Origin: Streptococcus anginosus
Lineage (GTDB): Bacteria > Bacillota > Bacilli > Lactobacillales > Streptococcaceae
Length of the DNA: 64,000 nucleotides
NCBI RefSeq assembly: GCF_001697145.1
Contig: NZ_CP012719.1
Location: 1,770,501 to 1,834,500 of the forward strand
Reading direction: 5' to 3'
Shown here: piece after piece, positions 8,311-19,719 of the stretch
How positions within the stretch are numbered: position 1 is the first letter of the stretch
Layout: each line of letters begins with the position of its first letter
Program-made: the position numbers and the translations under genes
The notes under the pieces: model-generated
Told to the model about the DNA's origin: nothing
Database searches by the model: none
Seen by the model: only the letters and a program-made list of their open reading frames with translations

Positions 8311-8943
8311 TTATAATTCTCTGGTTGCCTCATAAAAAGGAATGAGAGTTGTCATAGCCTTCTGGAGTTGCTCCAACACTTGTCTTACCGATGTGGCTTG
8401 GGCTAAATCTACATCGTATTTTACTAAGACTTTACGAACTTGCCCTATTTTTACTTGTCGGCTCAAATACTGCCGATTCTCTTCTGCCCCAGCAAATCGT
8501 TGACTGATACCATTTATTTGAGTCAAGTAATAAACTGGAGCTGTGATTGGCACCTGCAACACTCGATTTTGCTTCGTCAGACTGGTTTCATCTTTCTTGC
8601 GCTCGATAAAGCTAACTTCTAACGATACTCCAAAATCTCCTGGTTTCCCATATAAACGCAGAGCAAACATTGGTTCTGTGATATCGCCATAACCACACAA
8701 ATAGTTCCAAAAATGGGGACGCAAAATTTGTGCTTGATTCATCCAGTTGCTGGTACGCTCCAGAGTTAATTTTGGATAAAATCTTTGAAATTGCTTAACC
8801 AAGTCCGAAAATTCCGCGCGTGCTGCCTGACCTTTCCGTTTAAAATCAAGCATCATTTCTCTCAATTCTCCCGCTTTATCAGGAGAAATATATTTATTTC
8901 CTTGTAATGCTAAGTATGTTTCAATAGCTAGAAAAATAGACAT
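8311..8943 (-). CDS. Uncharacterised cytosolic protein
   Basis: I do not recognise a family. The 210-residue product has no signal peptide or membrane segment. It shows a helical N-terminus (residues 1-50), an aromatic centre (LRPHFWNYLCGYGDI), a basic KQNRVLQVPITAPVYYL strand region and a helical C-terminus. The start ATG has AGGGAGCTTAT in front. It lies 92 bases downstream of khpB and before a terminator, so it may be the last gene of the rnpA-yidC-khpB transcript; no function follows from that. Confidence 0.7.
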   Translation of the reverse strand: MSIFLAIETYLALQGNKYISPDKAGELREMMLDFKRKGQAARAEFSDLVKQFQRFYPKLTLERTSNWMNQAQILRPHFWNYLCGYGDITEPMFALRLYGKPGDFGVSLEVSFIERKKDETSLTKQNRVLQVPITAPVYYLTQINGISQRFAGAEENRQYLSRQVKIGQVRKVLVKYDVDLAQATSVRQVLEQLQKAMTTLIPFYEATREL

Positions 8944-9035
8944 ATAAGCTCCCTTCTTCTCAATCCCAAGTGCCGCAAATAGCAGATCAAGCGGAAAGAA
9001 AGACTGAAAAGAAATTCTTCCCAGTCCTCAGTTTA

Positions 9036-10073
9036 TTATTCACTGTCAATATCCACGACAACATAACGATTTGGCTCATCACCTTCTGAATAGCTGGTAA
9101 GTCCGTCCATTTTAGAAATGATACGGTGGATAATTTTCCGCTCATTGTTGGACATTGGGTCGGTTTTTTGACTATGCTGGTATTCCAACACACGGTCAGC
9201 CAATTTTTGAGCGTAGCTTTGTAGAACTTCTGCTCGATGTTCTACATAATCATTAACATTGATAGAAATGTAAAAACTCTTAGAATAGCGATTATAAAGA
9301 TAATTCTGTGCCAACAATTGAAGAGCTTTCAGCACTTTTCCGTGATAGCCGATAATGCGACCAGGCTCATTGGTATCAATCTGCATATTGATTGTCCGAC
9401 GATTATGAGCACTTGCAATGCTAGCTTCAACGTCCATTTCGTCCACGATGTTTTGCACATAACCTGTCACACTCGCAACAACTTCTTCAACATCATAATC
9501 TTCTTCCACTTGAATGCCCAAATCTTCAAAATCAGCCGGCTCCTCAGCTATCGGTTGGACTTCCGAGTGCTTTTCTACAGCCTGCCCAAAAGCAATAATC
9601 TTGTCAGTTGGCTTTTCTTCTTGAGCGACCGATTTTTGAAAATTTACGATGTCACTATCTTTCAATAAGTCAATTGTGCCTGTTTCTTCAAGAATCGTGC
9701 TGGCTTCTTTTTCGTGCTTCAAAATTTCAGCTTTCACATCATCTGAGATTTCCTTGCCTTCTTCTTCGATTTTTTTAATGGCTGCAACAACATGTCCTAA
9801 GTCAACAGTTGCTTCACTCACGCTTTTAACGGGCTCATTTTGAGCATTGATTGCTTCCGGAACACCTTTGACAGCCTTTTGATTTGCCTTTACCACCGTC
9901 GTTTCGTTAATGGGCTCCACATCAACTTGGGCTAATTTCTTGCCAAATAATCCTAAAAATCCTTTTTTCTCACGAGAAATCACTTTGATATGTGCTTTCA
10001 TCCGTGGAATATCTAACTCGCGCAAGCCATTTTGAATGGCTTCTTCAACACTCGCTCCTGTAAATAATACCAT
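9036..10073 (-). CDS. khpB: RNA-binding protein KhpB (Jag/EloR)
   Basis: The 345-residue protein has an N-terminal Jag domain (VLFTGASVEEAIQNGLREL, EKKGFLGLFGKK, residues 1-52). A long acidic low-complexity linker runs from about 60 to 195. A KH domain with RIIGYHGKVLKALQLLAQNYL (GYHG loop) and a C-terminal R3H domain (ERKIIHRIIS, ending VVVDID) follow. In pneumococcus the KhpA/KhpB (EloR) complex regulates cell elongation. It lies 12 bases after yidC in the rnpA-yidC-khpB order. Confidence 0.93.
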   Translation of the reverse strand: MVLFTGASVEEAIQNGLRELDIPRMKAHIKVISREKKGFLGLFGKKLAQVDVEPINETTVVKANQKAVKGVPEAINAQNEPVKSVSEATVDLGHVVAAIKKIEEEGKEISDDVKAEILKHEKEASTILEETGTIDLLKDSDIVNFQKSVAQEEKPTDKIIAFGQAVEKHSEVQPIAEEPADFEDLGIQVEEDYDVEEVVASVTGYVQNIVDEMDVEASIASAHNRRTINMQIDTNEPGRIIGYHGKVLKALQLLAQNYLYNRYSKSFYISINVNDYVEHRAEVLQSYAQKLADRVLEYQHSQKTDPMSNNERKIIHRIISKMDGLTSYSEGDEPNRYVVVDIDSE

Positions 10074-10085
10074 ACAAGCGCCTCC

Positions 10086-10901
10086 TTACTTTTTCTTTTT
10101 TTGTGCTTTACGATAAGCACGTTTTTTCTTTTCTTCACGTTCTCGCTCAGCAGTCGCTTTCGCTTCTCTTTCTGCAATGATTTTATATGGATTGCTCAGT
10201 AAAAGCGTTTGGAACACTTGATACGCGTACGATGTGCTCCAATACAAAGCAACCCCACTCGCTACACTCATGGCAAAGAAGAAGACAAACAGCGGCATGA
10301 CAAACATCATTCCTGTCATCAAGCCATTGCGTTCCGCCATTCCTTTATTGCTCAACCAAGTACTCAAAAAGGTGAAAACGGCTGCTAAAACCGGCAAAAT
10401 ATAATAGGGGTCTGTCGCGCCCAGATTCAGCCAGAGAAAATGCCCTACTTTGAGAAATTCAACGCGTGTCAAGGCATGATACAAGGCAATCAACACAGGC
10501 ATTTGAATGAGCAAGGGCCAAAATGATGCCGATGGCTTTACTCCTAATTCCTTATACAGCTTTTGTGTTTCTTCTGCCAAACGACTGCGACTTTCCATGT
10601 CGCGTCCTGGATACTTCGCCTGCAATTCTTTCACTAACGGCTGCGCTTCCTGCATTTTCCGAGAAGCATTAATCTGCAATTGGAAAACAGGCAAAAGAAC
10701 TGTCCGAATAATCAATGTGAAAAGGATAATCCCAATTCCTGTACTTCCATTGAATGACAGAAAACGAATCGTTACGGCGAAGAAATAGACAAATCTCTCC
10801 CATAAATCCGGCGAACTCGCTGTAACCTCACTCGTCCCACACGCTGTTAAGATGAGCGAAGCTAAAATTAAAAGCCCCACCAGTTTACTTTTCTTTTTCA
10901 C
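10086..10901 (-). CDS. yidC: YidC/OxaA membrane protein insertase (lipoprotein form)
   Basis: The 271-residue insertase has a lipoprotein signal ending LTAC at 18-21, so Cys21 should be lipidated. Five hydrophobic segments follow, and the core carries the hydrophilic-groove Arg ([16 protein letters not shown]) typical of Gram-positive YidC. The C-tail is very basic ([21 protein letters not shown]), as in ribosome-binding YidC forms. The start is GTG at 10901, inside the 3' end of rnpA (17-nt overlap). It inserts membrane proteins with the SRP/Sec system; secY and the SRP RNA are also in this window. Confidence 0.95.
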   Translation of the reverse strand: MKKKSKLVGLLILASLILTACGTSEVTASSPDLWERFVYFFAVTIRFLSFNGSTGIGIILFTLIIRTVLLPVFQLQINASRKMQEAQPLVKELQAKYPGRDMESRSRLAEETQKLYKELGVKPSASFWPLLIQMPVLIALYHALTRVEFLKVGHFLWLNLGATDPYYILPVLAAVFTFLSTWLSNKGMAERNGLMTGMMFVMPLFVFFFAMSVASGVALYWSTSYAYQVFQTLLLSNPYKIIAEREAKATAEREREEKKKRAYRKAQKKKK

Positions 10902-11244
10902 TACTCAAACCTTCCTGATAAATTTTTGCTATTTTTAGTACATGAAGCAAATTTTGCTCTAATTCTTGATAAGTCAGAATTTCCACACCTTTTCGTGCAA
11001 TAACGACAAAATCAAGCGTTGCTAACTCTGCTTGATGAACTATCAAAACGTGTCGAATACGGCGTTTAATCTTATTGCGCATTACCGCATTTCCTAGCTT
11101 TTTACTGACGGATATTCCAACTCGAAAGTGTTTTTGCTTCTTTTCTAATGTATAAATGACGAATTTTCTATTGGCAAAACTTTGCCCACTTTTGAAAATC
11201 GCATTAAAATCTTTCTCGCTCTTGACGCGATAGCTTTTCTTCAA
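10885..11244 (-). CDS. rnpA: Ribonuclease P protein component
   Basis: The 119-residue basic protein is the cofactor of the RNase P ribozyme in tRNA 5' maturation. It begins [25 protein letters not shown] and carries the RNR motif region [15 protein letters not shown] near 50-65. The length is typical. It starts the rnpA-yidC-khpB transcript from its own promoter and overlaps yidC. Confidence 0.96.
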   Translation of the reverse strand: MKKSYRVKSEKDFNAIFKSGQSFANRKFVIYTLEKKQKHFRVGISVSKKLGNAVMRNKIKRRIRHVLIVHQAELATLDFVVIARKGVEILTYQELEQNLLHVLKIAKIYQEGLSSEKEK

Positions 11245-11274
11245 AACTCAACTCCATCTACCAAAATTATATCT

Positions 11275-11302
11275 ATTATACCATAATTTTCAAAAAAACC
11301 AA
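11275..11302 (-). promoter_or_regulatory. rnpA operon promoter
   Basis: -35 TTGGTT (11302-11297), a 16-bp spacer and extended -10 TGGTATAAT (ending 11275) on the minus strand, 30 bases upstream of the ATG. Confidence 0.75.
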
Positions 11303-11399
11303 TAAGAGCAGGCATATTCACCGTTTTACTCTATCCAACTGATACAAGAACGCATGTAATTCACTTTTATTCTGAAAATTTAATGCTAAAAGAGTTAGT

Positions 11400-11444
11400 A
11401 AAGTAAAGAAGAGCGACTAAGATTGTCTCCTAGTCCCTCCTCTT
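11400..11444 (-). terminator. Likely terminator of glpK
   Basis: On the minus strand AAGAG...CTCTT enclose GACTAGGA...TCTTAGTC, followed by CTTTACTTTACT. It lies 55 bases after the glpK stop. The rest of 11303-11498 shows nothing I can name. Confidence 0.5.
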
Positions 11445-11498
11445 GTATCTTATACTAAATGATTACCGACACTTGTAACTCATAGTTATATTTTTCAA

Positions 11499-13037
<1,539 letters not shown>

Positions 13038-13039
13038 TT

Positions 13040-13068
13040 ATTATACACAATAAAGCGCTTTCTTTCTA
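13040..13068 (-). promoter_or_regulatory. glpK promoter with a cre-like (CcpA) operator
   Basis: -10 TATAAT is at 13045-13040. Just upstream, the palindrome AAAGCGCTTT (13052-13061, extended AGAAAGCGCTTTAT) matches the catabolite-responsive element core and lies in the spacer/-35 zone, where bound CcpA would block polymerase. The -35 itself is poor. Confidence 0.7.
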
Positions 13069-13119
13069 TCTTTTTCTTCTGTTTTTGTGAAAATTTCACT
13101 CAATTATATGCTTGGCGTA

Positions 13120-13148
13120 TAAAAAACGACTCCTTTTCAGAAGTCGTT
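13120..13148 (-). terminator. Terminator of pgi
   Basis: AACGACT/AGTCGTT stem with a 10-nt loop and six T on the minus strand, 15 bases after the pgi stop. Confidence 0.88.
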
Positions 13149-13162
13149 CCATTGTATACAAA

Positions 13163-14512
13163 TTACAAACGAGCGTTCAATTCTTTGCTCAATTCTTCAA
13201 ATCCTGGTTTTCCAAGAAGAGCAAACATATTTTTCTTATATGCTTCTACACCTGGTTGGTCAAATGGGTTAATAGCATTTAAGTAACCAGAAATAGCGAT
13301 AGCAAGCTCAAAGAAGTAAATAGTGTAACCAAGAGTAAAGGCGTCTTGCTCTGGAAGAGTGACATACATATTTGGCACGTCACCGTCAGTATGAGCCAGA
13401 AGTACACCGTCTGTCGCTTTCTTGTTAACAAAGTCAACATCTTTTCCTTGAAGATATCCAAGTCCGTCTAAGTCTTCTGCCAATTCAGGAATCGTCACGT
13501 TTTTGCGTGGTTTGTCCACACGGACAACTGTTTCAAACATAATACGCGCACCTTCTTGGATGAATTGCCCAAGAGAGTGAAGGTCTGTTGAGAAATTAGC
13601 AGATGTTGGATAAATACCTTTTTGGTCTTTTCCTTCTGACTCACCAGCTAATTGTTTCCACCATTCTGAGAAGTATTGCAGAGATGGTTCGTAGTTAACC
13701 AAAATTTCAGTCGCATAGCCTTTGCGATAAAGGATATTACGAAGAGCTGCGTACTGATAAGCTTCGTTTTCTGCAATCTTGTCTGAAGTGTAGTCCTTAC
13801 GAGCAGCATTAGCACCTTCCATAAGGGCTTTGATGTCTGCGCCTGATGCTGCAATTGGTAGAAGTCCTACTGCTGTCAATACAGAGAAACGTCCGCCAAT
13901 GTCATCTGGCACCACAAATGTTTCCCAACCATTGGCATCTGCTTCCACCTTAACTGCACCTTTTTGGCGGTCAGTTGTCGCATAGATACGTTTGTTAGCT
14001 TCAGCTTCACCATATTTTTTAATCAAAAGTTCTTTGAAGACGCGGAAAGCAATAGCAGGTTCTGTCGTTGTCCCTGATTTAGAAATCACATTAACTGAGA
14101 AATCTTTATCTGAAACGTATTCTACCAAGTCTGCAAGGTAAGTAGATGAAATAGAATTTCCAGCATAAAGGATTTGTGGAGCTTTGCGTTCTTCTTTGGT
14201 TTGCAAGTTTGCAAAATGATTGCTCAAGAAATCAATCGCTGCTTTTGCTCCAAGGTATGACCCACCAATCCCAATCACGACCAAAACATCGCTGTCTGAT
14301 TTGATTTGTTCTGCCGCTTTCAAAATGCGAGCGAATTCTTCTTTGTCATAGTTTTCTGGAAGGTCAAGCCAGCCACGGAAGTCACTTCCTGCACCAGTTC
14401 CTTTGCGCAACAGTTCATCTGCCGCAGAAACTTGTGTTTGCATGTAATCTACTTCATGCGGTGCAACAAATTTTCCAAGCACGTTTGAGTAATTAAACTG
14501 AATATGTGTCAT
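13163..14512 (-). CDS. pgi: Glucose-6-phosphate isomerase
   Basis: The 449-residue enzyme interconverts glucose-6-phosphate and fructose-6-phosphate in glycolysis. PGI signatures are present: the phosphate loop [14 protein letters not shown] near 80, [16 protein letters not shown] near 141, the [19 protein letters not shown] block near 200 and the C-terminal [15 protein letters not shown]. The length fits the shorter Firmicute form. TTGGAGGACTATA precedes ATG. It is a single-gene unit with its own promoter and terminator. Confidence 0.97.
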   Translation of the reverse strand: MTHIQFNYSNVLGKFVAPHEVDYMQTQVSAADELLRKGTGAGSDFRGWLDLPENYDKEEFARILKAAEQIKSDSDVLVVIGIGGSYLGAKAAIDFLSNHFANLQTKEERKAPQILYAGNSISSTYLADLVEYVSDKDFSVNVISKSGTTTEPAIAFRVFKELLIKKYGEAEANKRIYATTDRQKGAVKVEADANGWETFVVPDDIGGRFSVLTAVGLLPIAASGADIKALMEGANAARKDYTSDKIAENEAYQYAALRNILYRKGYATEILVNYEPSLQYFSEWWKQLAGESEGKDQKGIYPTSANFSTDLHSLGQFIQEGARIMFETVVRVDKPRKNVTIPELAEDLDGLGYLQGKDVDFVNKKATDGVLLAHTDGDVPNMYVTLPEQDAFTLGYTIYFFELAIAISGYLNAINPFDQPGVEAYKKNMFALLGKPGFEELSKELNARL

Positions 14513-14540
14513 TATAGTCCTCCAATTTTTCTTCTCTACT

Positions 14541-14569
14541 ATGATACCGCTTTACTACTTTTTTATCAA
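14541..14569 (-). promoter_or_regulatory. pgi promoter
   Basis: -35 TTGATA (14569-14564), 17-bp spacer and -10 TATCAT (14546-14541), 29 bases before the ATG. Confidence 0.75.
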
Positions 14570-14750
14570 GCAATTTTCTTGACTAAAACGTTTCCAAATT
14601 GTTTTTTTATAATTAACTTTCAAAAATCGCAATCTCATACCAACCTTTAAAGCAATCGTTTGCGTAAATCAAAAAATAATCACCCACAGAATACTTCTAA
14701 AATAAAAAATAGAGGAAAATAAATAGTAGCCTAATCTTAGGTTCTAGAGT

Positions 14751-15998
14751 TTAACTAATGTTTCCTTTTTTGAGTCGATTATTTTGCAGAGACAGCAAAA
14801 GTGCCAACAGTGAAAAGACAACAAAAATAAACCAGCACAAGTAGATATTGTAGGCAGAGAGAACTGAAAAGAGGACTGTTCCTAAAGGCAAAGAGAAGGT
14901 AAACAACAATCCGAGAAAGTTATTGCTTTGAGCCAAGACATCAGACGGTAGATTTGCCATTAACATAGCATCCAGTTTAGGCGTGGATTTCCCTATTATG
15001 TAAGCGGAAAAAGCTAAGATAATAATCCCAATGATTGGTGGCAGTCCTACTAAGTTGCTGATACCAACTAGTCCAAATGAAGAACTATTCATTATGAGCA
15101 GAAAGGAAAATGATTTTTTTGAAAAATAATCGTGAGGTGTTAAACTTCCTAAAATGGCGCCAACCAGCAAAACGACTTCTACGATTAGGAGAGATTGTGC
15201 ATAAGTCAGGTGAAAAATGGCATGTTTTAAAAAATAAAAATTGTAAATACTATTAACAGCTCCTCCTATCATATTCAGGGTTAAAATTGCAAGTAACAAG
15301 TGAATGAATGAAGCATTTTCGGATTCTTGAAAAATCAACTCCATATTTTGATAAAGCATTTTAAATTGCGTAAAAAGAGAAGTTTTTTCAGGAGTTGCTA
15401 CCACAGCTTCATGAGTTAATTGACGACGCTTGTGCAAAAGCACTAAAGAAGAAGCTAAAAATGACAGCGCATTAATTATGGCAACTAGTGCAAAATTATT
15501 GTCTGAAGTTGCGAGCAACCAGACCCCTACTGTTTGTCCAGTAATGCTGCATAAATAAGTGATAAATTGCGTAAAGGAATAGGCTTCAAATAAATCATCT
15601 TTTTCTAAATTCTTTTGCAAAATCGGCATTCTTAACCCACCAGCATAGTCACTTAACATATCTGTTATCACATTCAACAAACAGATGATTGCAAAAATAA
15701 GAAATGTCTTATTAGAAATCAGAAAAGCTACTCCTGTAAATAGAAGTGCCTGAACAAAGCCGATAACAATCATGAAATCGCCTTTTCTACCTGTCCTATC
15801 AGCTTGTACTCCTATCCAAAATGTGAAAAGTGTAGGAATAATTGTAATGATATTTGCAATAAACACAGCTGTATTGGCATAAGGCAGACTAGCAGCATAA
15901 ATCACAAACACAATATTGTATAAATAAGACCCCATTAGGTTAAGCATCCGAGAGAGCGTAATACTTCTATATAATGCATTTGAGAAGAATAATTTCAT
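14751..15998 (-). CDS. Major facilitator superfamily transporter
   Basis: The start MKLFFSNALYRSITLSRML at 15998 is used because AAAGGAAACTTGAT lies in front; the longer open frame (32 more codons) has no ribosome site. The 415-residue product has about 12 hydrophobic segments and the loop 2-3 motif VQADRTGRKGDF, a variant of the MFS signature. A central cytosolic loop lies near 195-225. The resemblance is to drug/macrolide-efflux-like MFS proteins, but the substrate is unknown. It follows an Rgg-type regulator, with a terminator in between, so it likely has its own promoter that Rgg could control. Confidence 0.85.
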   Translation of the reverse strand: MKLFFSNALYRSITLSRMLNLMGSYLYNIVFVIYAASLPYANTAVFIANIITIIPTLFTFWIGVQADRTGRKGDFMIVIGFVQALLFTGVAFLISNKTFLIFAIICLLNVITDMLSDYAGGLRMPILQKNLEKDDLFEAYSFTQFITYLCSITGQTVGVWLLATSDNNFALVAIINALSFLASSLVLLHKRRQLTHEAVVATPEKTSLFTQFKMLYQNMELIFQESENASFIHLLLAILTLNMIGGAVNSIYNFYFLKHAIFHLTYAQSLLIVEVVLLVGAILGSLTPHDYFSKKSFSFLLIMNSSSFGLVGISNLVGLPPIIGIIILAFSAYIIGKSTPKLDAMLMANLPSDVLAQSNNFLGLLFTFSLPLGTVLFSVLSAYNIYLCWFIFVVFSLLALLLSLQNNRLKKGNIS

Positions 15999-16092
15999 AT
16001 CAAGTTTCCTTTCAAACTTTTGTTGCACTAAGTATAACTTGAAAAGCGACTTCCAAAACAAAATTGTCATATATTCAACTCTATTTTTGGGC

Positions 16093-16141
16093 AAAAAAAT
16101 AAGGAAAGCAGTCTATTTTTTTATTCCATAGACTCATTTCC
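16093..16141 (-). terminator. Terminator between rgg and the MFS gene
   Basis: The minus strand reads GGAAA-TG-AGTCTAT, an 11-nt loop, then ATAGACT-GC-TTTCC and TTATTTTTTT. This is a long stem with one 2x2 internal mismatch. Confidence 0.85.
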
Positions 16142-16180
16142 TCACTTTAATTTTTTTTGCAAAAAAGTTCCGATTGTCAT

Positions 16181-17047
16181 TTATTCACATTCTTTTAACC
16201 AATCAGACATATTTTTGGAGTAATAATCAGCACTCTGCTTGCAACCTATGATTTCAAGAGTTGATATAGCATTTTTCATTTTTGTAAGACCTCCATCTCT
16301 CTTTCCCAAAATATAATCATGCTGTCCATCTGCAAATAAATAGACAATTCTCAGGTATGCATCATTTTCATCAAAAAATTTTTCTTTGATTTTTTTATCA
16401 AAATAAGCAGCTTTTGTTAAACTTTTTTCTGCAATGGATTTAAACAAACCATTTAAAAGAATCGTGTAAATATAGTTTTTGTTCTTCTGTAAATCTCCTA
16501 AATAATCAACCTTTTGAAGCATTTCTCGAACATATCGAAAGTAAAGATCAAGAGGGAGCAAGGCGGCAATATCTGAAAACAAGTGTAATTCATACTCTCC
16601 CCAAATTTCAACAGAAAATAAATAATCATATAAAAAATTCAACTCAATCTCTGTTGCTTGAATGGTTTCATCTAAGAAAAACATGTGACCTTTGATGACA
16701 ATCGCATTTAGGATATACTTTTCTTCCTGTTCAGACTGATATTGAATCATTTCATTGTGGTACATTTCCCATAATGTATTCATATCCTTCTTTTCTTGAG
16801 CTTGCCACAGTTTATTTTTTAACAAAGTATAGGAAGTGGGCTGGAAGCCACGCACCAAATAGACAAATTCTTCTAATTCTGTTCTGATATTCTCTAGACC
16901 AATTAACAGTTTTGAAGCCGAAATATCTGACGTCCCATTTTCAAATTTACTAAGCATGGAGTAGGAAAATTCTTCTCCTGTTGCGGCTTTAAGAGAGATG
17001 TGCCGACCTGTTCGCAATTCTCTAAAAATTTCACCCATGTAATACAT
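16181..17047 (-). CDS. Rgg/GadR/MutR-family transcriptional regulator
   Basis: The start MYYMGEIFRELRTGRHISL at 17047 is chosen because AAAGGA lies 7 bases upstream; 28 more codons are open but lack a ribosome site. The 288-residue product has an N-terminal helix-turn-helix (residues 3-62, with EEFSYSMLSKFENGTSDIS). A long all-helical C-terminal domain of the Rgg type follows, built from paired helices with many Tyr/Phe/Leu. Rgg proteins are stand-alone or peptide-responsive regulators. I find no SHP peptide ORF next to it: the 107 bases upstream lead straight into the SRP RNA gene. The downstream MFS gene is the natural target candidate. Confidence 0.85.
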   Translation of the reverse strand: MYYMGEIFRELRTGRHISLKAATGEEFSYSMLSKFENGTSDISASKLLIGLENIRTELEEFVYLVRGFQPTSYTLLKNKLWQAQEKKDMNTLWEMYHNEMIQYQSEQEEKYILNAIVIKGHMFFLDETIQATEIELNFLYDYLFSVEIWGEYELHLFSDIAALLPLDLYFRYVREMLQKVDYLGDLQKNKNYIYTILLNGLFKSIAEKSLTKAAYFDKKIKEKFFDENDAYLRIVYLFADGQHDYILGKRDGGLTKMKNAISTLEIIGCKQSADYYSKNMSDWLKECE

Positions 17048-17153
17048 ATGTCTTTCCTTTACTGAAAAATGATATTGATTCATCACTGAATGTTGTCTTT
17101 TGAAAAATTCTTTCAACACACACTTTAGCAATTGTTCCTATTCTTCATACTAT

Positions 17154-17231
17154 AAAAAGAGCACACAATTCACACTCGCTTAGGGCTGCTGGATTCCTCC
17201 CCTGACCCGCTTCACGCAGAATTGTTGCTCC
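17154..17231 (-). ncRNA. ffs: Small signal recognition particle RNA (scRNA/4.5S type)
   Basis: The minus strand carries the SRP RNA signature GGTCAGGGGAGGAATCCAGC (asymmetric loop plus GGAA tetraloop region), continuing with AGCCC. It is closed by a long terminal helix: GAGCA-A-CAATTC pairs with GAATTG-TG-TGCTC, followed by TTTTTAT. This RNA binds Ffh for co-translational targeting to SecY/YidC. The position just after tadA is usual in streptococci. Confidence 0.93.
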
Positions 17232-17238
17232 GATAAGT

Positions 17239-17267
17239 ATTATACCATAAATTTGTTTTTGTGCCAA
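17239..17267 (-). promoter_or_regulatory. SRP RNA promoter
   Basis: -35 TTGGCA (17267-17262), exact 17-bp spacer and perfect -10 TATAAT (17244-17239), 7-8 bases before the predicted RNA 5' end. Confidence 0.9.
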
Positions 17268-17388
17268 TCAAGATTTTCTTTTTCTCAAAAAAGAATAGAT
17301 GTTCAGAGCGAAAAATTGCTAATCTACCAATAATAACATTAACTCTGCTACTATCTGGATAAGAGCATAGCCTTCTTAACAAAACGCT

Positions 17389-17856
17389 TCATTTTTGTCT
17401 CCTCTTTCTAAAAAAATCTTGCATCATCTGAGCACATTCTGCTTCCAAAATCCCATTTTCAAGCTCAACTCGGTGATTAAGTCGCTCATCTGTTAGAATA
17501 TCATAGAGGCTACCGGCAGCACCAAATTTTTGATTTTTTGCTCCGTAAATAACCTGCGGAATGCGAGCTAGACCAATAGCACCGCTACACATGACACAAG
17601 GCTCAATGGTGACAAAAAGAGTCGTGTCTAACAAGCGCCAGCTTTTTTCATAAGCGTTGGCTTCTTCAATCGCCATCACCTCAGCATGCATGACCGCTCG
17701 CTGCAATTCCTCACGCGCATTGTGCCCATGACCGATAATCTTCCCGTCCTTGACAATAACACAACCAATCGGAATTTCATCATTAGCAAGCGCAATCTCT
17801 GCTTCTTTCAAGGCTTCTAGCATGAATTCTTCTTTTTCTTCGCGAGTATATTCCAT
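17389..17856 (-). CDS. tadA: tRNA-specific adenosine deaminase
   Basis: The 155-residue zinc deaminase converts A34 to inosine in tRNA-Arg(ACG). The zinc and catalytic motif HAEVMA is near residue 57 and PCVMCSGAI near 87, the C-H-E/PCxxC pattern of the cytidine deaminase fold. The C-terminal MMQDFFRKRRQ helix is the tRNA-binding part. The length is normal. Confidence 0.95.
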   Translation of the reverse strand: MEYTREEKEEFMLEALKEAEIALANDEIPIGCVIVKDGKIIGHGHNAREELQRAVMHAEVMAIEEANAYEKSWRLLDTTLFVTIEPCVMCSGAIGLARIPQVIYGAKNQKFGAAGSLYDILTDERLNHRVELENGILEAECAQMMQDFFRKRRQK

Positions 17857-18097
17857 CTTCTCATCTCTTCTTCAGTTCATTTTCACTCTGCTTTCCATTA
17901 TATCATAAGACAAAGAGAAAGAAAAAAAGCCACCTTACAGCGACTTTCAGGAGATTATTATGAAAAAGTTTAGGATTTCTATCAAATAAAGTTAGGAGGT
18001 CTTCATCTGATGATGTTAGTATAAACCCGCTAGCTTAAAATTAACTTAAGAAGAGATGTATTATTTAAAATTTTTTAAATTCTTTGTTTTTTACGCA
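17857..18097. other. Intergenic stretch with two tiny ORFs behind strong ribosome sites
   Basis: On the plus strand CAGGAG precedes ATG at 17960, which encodes MKKFRISIK and stops at 17989. AGGAGG at 17994-17999 then precedes a 4-codon ORF (MMLV). I see no promoter I trust and no gene. These may be remnants of a lost small-peptide locus. Confidence 0.3.
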
Positions 18098-18121
18098 TAA
18101 AAAGCGAGCTTGAACTCGCTT
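18098..18121 (-). terminator. Terminator of purA
   Basis: AAGCGAG/CTCGCTT stem with a 6-nt loop, followed by TTTTATG on the minus strand, 16 bases after the purA stop. Confidence 0.88.
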
Positions 18122-18137
18122 CCGACTATAATTTCTA

Positions 18138-19481
<1,344 letters not shown>

Positions 19482-19507
19482 TCACCTGCAATTATGTCTT
19501 ACACTCT

Positions 19508-19536
19508 ATTATAAGAAAAATTCCTTCTTTTTTCAA
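19508..19536 (-). promoter_or_regulatory. purA promoter with a leader hairpin
   Basis: -35 TTGAAA (19536-19531), 17-bp spacer and -10 TATAAT (19513-19508). The leader of about 70 nt contains GCAGG...CCTGC (roughly 19472-19488), a small hairpin upstream of the ribosome site; I do not recognise it as a riboswitch. Confidence 0.8.
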
Positions 19537-19719
19537 GATAAGACTATCGCAGTTGTTTGCAAATGACGAAGTTTGAGGCCCCCTCTTTTGGAAAATTCTT
19601 ATCCTATCTAAAATAGAATCGTTTTCTTTTAAAAAAGGTTCGGAAAACGTAGTAGAAATTTGTTTTCTGAGCATTTTTATAATAGACTAAAAGTATTAGA
19701 AAACAAACAGGTATTTCCC

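Noticed and set aside
19660..19719. A longer gshAB start
   Set aside because: The extension contains the -10 box TATAAT and would add residues absent from the 750-residue family; the ATG at 19720 fits.
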